NCBI GenBank assembly: GCA_934565615.1
Contig: CAKTIH010000021.1
Span: forward strand, 1 to 22,664
Direction of reading: 5' to 3'
DNA length: 22,664 nucleotides
Origin: an uncultured Oscillospiraceae bacterium
GTDB lineage: Bacteria > Bacillota > Clostridia > Oscillospirales > Oscillospiraceae
Shown here: piece by piece, positions 22,281 to 22,664 of the stretch
How the letters are laid out: the number at the start of each line of letters is the position of its first letter
How positions within the stretch are numbered: position 1 is the first letter of the stretch
Position numbers and translations under genes: made by a program
The notes under the pieces: model-generated
What the model was told of the DNA's origin: nothing
Databases searched by the model: none
The model's input: the letters and a program-made list of their open reading frames with translations, nothing else

Positions 22281-22307
22281 TCAGCACCGTTTCGGTGCTG
22301 ATTTTTT
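22281..22307. terminator. Bidirectional intrinsic terminator
   Basis: TCAGCACCG (22281-22289), loop TTT, CGGTGCTGA (22293-22301), then T6; six A residues precede the stem. It ends the HdeD-like gene and also the minus-strand surface-protein gene, whose stop is at 22319. Confidence 0.93.
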
Positions 22308-22318
22308 ATTTATTGACT

Positions 22319-22664
22319 TTACTTTGCCCTGCCGCGCTTCTTTATCAGCAGTACGGCTCCTGCCGCCGCGGCTATCGATACAAGACCCATACCTGCCCAG
22401 AGGGCGATATTGCTCTCATCGCCGGTTCTCGGGCCGACTCCGGGCTTTGCCGTCGGTGTCGGGGTGTAGCTCGGCGCGGGGCTGTCCGTAGGGATCGTGG
22501 TCGGCACCGGGCTTACCGTCGGCGTAGGTGACGGCGTTGCCGTAGGCGTGGGTGACGGCGTTGCTGTCGGCGTAGGCGACGGCGTCACTGTCGGCGTAGG
22601 CGACGGCGTTGCTGTCGGCGTAGGCGACGGCGTTGCTGTCGGCGTAGGCGACGGCGTTGCTGTC
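22319..22664 (-). CDS. Cell-wall-anchored surface protein, C-terminal part (5' end outside window)
   Basis: The minus-strand frame is open to the window end, so only the last ~115 residues are seen. It consists of a Thr/Pro/Ser-rich stalk with the eight-residue unit TPSPTPTA, a short KPGVGPRTGDES segment, a hydrophobic helix (IALWAGMGLVSIAAAAGAVLLI) and a basic tail KKRGRAK. Motif, helix and positive tail are the three parts of a sortase sorting signal; the motif is PRTGD (22418-22435 with the preceding Gly) in place of LPxTG, a variant frequent in Clostridia. The protein is most likely exported and attached to peptidoglycan, with the stalk lifting an unseen N-terminal domain off the wall. 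A GTG at 22588 lies inside the repeat and is not a start. Confidence 0.82.
   Translation of the reverse strand, partial: TATPSPTPTATPSPTPTATPSPTPTVTPSPTPTATPSPTPTATPSPTPTVSPVPTTIPTDSPAPSYTPTPTAKPGVGPRTGDESNIALWAGMGLVSIAAAAGAVLLIKKRGRAK
22518..22664 (-). repeat. 24-bp tandem repeat encoding TPSPTPTA
   Basis: Six full 24-bp units (22518-22661) plus three bases run to the window edge. The last three complete units are identical at DNA level; the copies at 22518, 22542 and 22566 differ at a few bases. Each unit encodes eight residues, so copy changes keep the frame and would lengthen or shorten the stalk. Confidence 0.93.

Noticed and set aside
22518..22664. Regular 24-bp repeats as a CRISPR array
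   Set aside because: The units are head-to-tail with no spacers and encode TPSPTPTA in frame with a wall anchor.

Overview
The window is GC-rich, densely coded bacterial chromosome. Clostridial (Firmicutes) features include the Asp23/Gls24 protein followed by a FakA-type DhaL protein, strong Shine-Dalgarno sites, sigma-A promoters of the TTGACA/TATAAT type, a PRTGD sortase-like anchor and a short interspersed repeat resembling ones recalled from gut Clostridia. My best guess is an uncultured gut Oscillospirales-like lineage. This rests on protein and repeat style, not on a marker gene. No rRNA, tRNA, CRISPR array or transposase was found.

Layout. (1) 1-3652: the end of glmS, then a promoter and leader driving an Asp23/YloU protein, FakA-like fatty-acid kinase and a small Lar-like zinc ribbon, closed by a strong bidirectional terminator. 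(2) 3668-9833: a divergently read GntR/FCD regulator next to a catabolic operon of TRAP transporter (DctP, DctQ, DctM), DapA/NanA-family lyase and iron-containing alcohol dehydrogenase. The likely logic is import of an organic or sugar acid, aldol cleavage or dehydration, and reduction of the resulting carbonyl. (3) 9844-12273, minus strand: a degenerate metallo-beta-lactamase-fold protein, a zinc-type macrodomain ADP-ribosyl hydrolase and a class M sirtuin (SirTM), forming a write/erase ADP-ribosylation pair. (4) 12415-14507: an HxlR regulator with a palindrome around its -10 box, then a minus-strand operon of TetR regulator, flavodoxin-like protein and small membrane protein. The TetR promoter is consensus and carries two near-perfect palindromes; a related palindrome lies upstream of the SirTM operon. 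This suggests that TetR controls both operons, possibly as one stress module. (5) 14554-19083: a beta-CASP ribonuclease-like MBL protein, then a transmembrane protein joining a kinase C-lobe remnant to an extracellular C-type lectin domain, then an acyltransferase-3 membrane protein. (6) 19106-22664: a MATE exporter divergent from a PfkB sugar kinase, an interspersed repeat, a DUF308/HdeD-like membrane protein, and the C-terminal end of a wall-anchored protein with a Thr/Pro repeat that runs off the window.

The most interesting elements are the SirTM/macrodomain/MBL operon with its inferred TetR control, and the pseudokinase-transmembrane-lectin protein. All functions come from reading motifs by eye; no database search was run.
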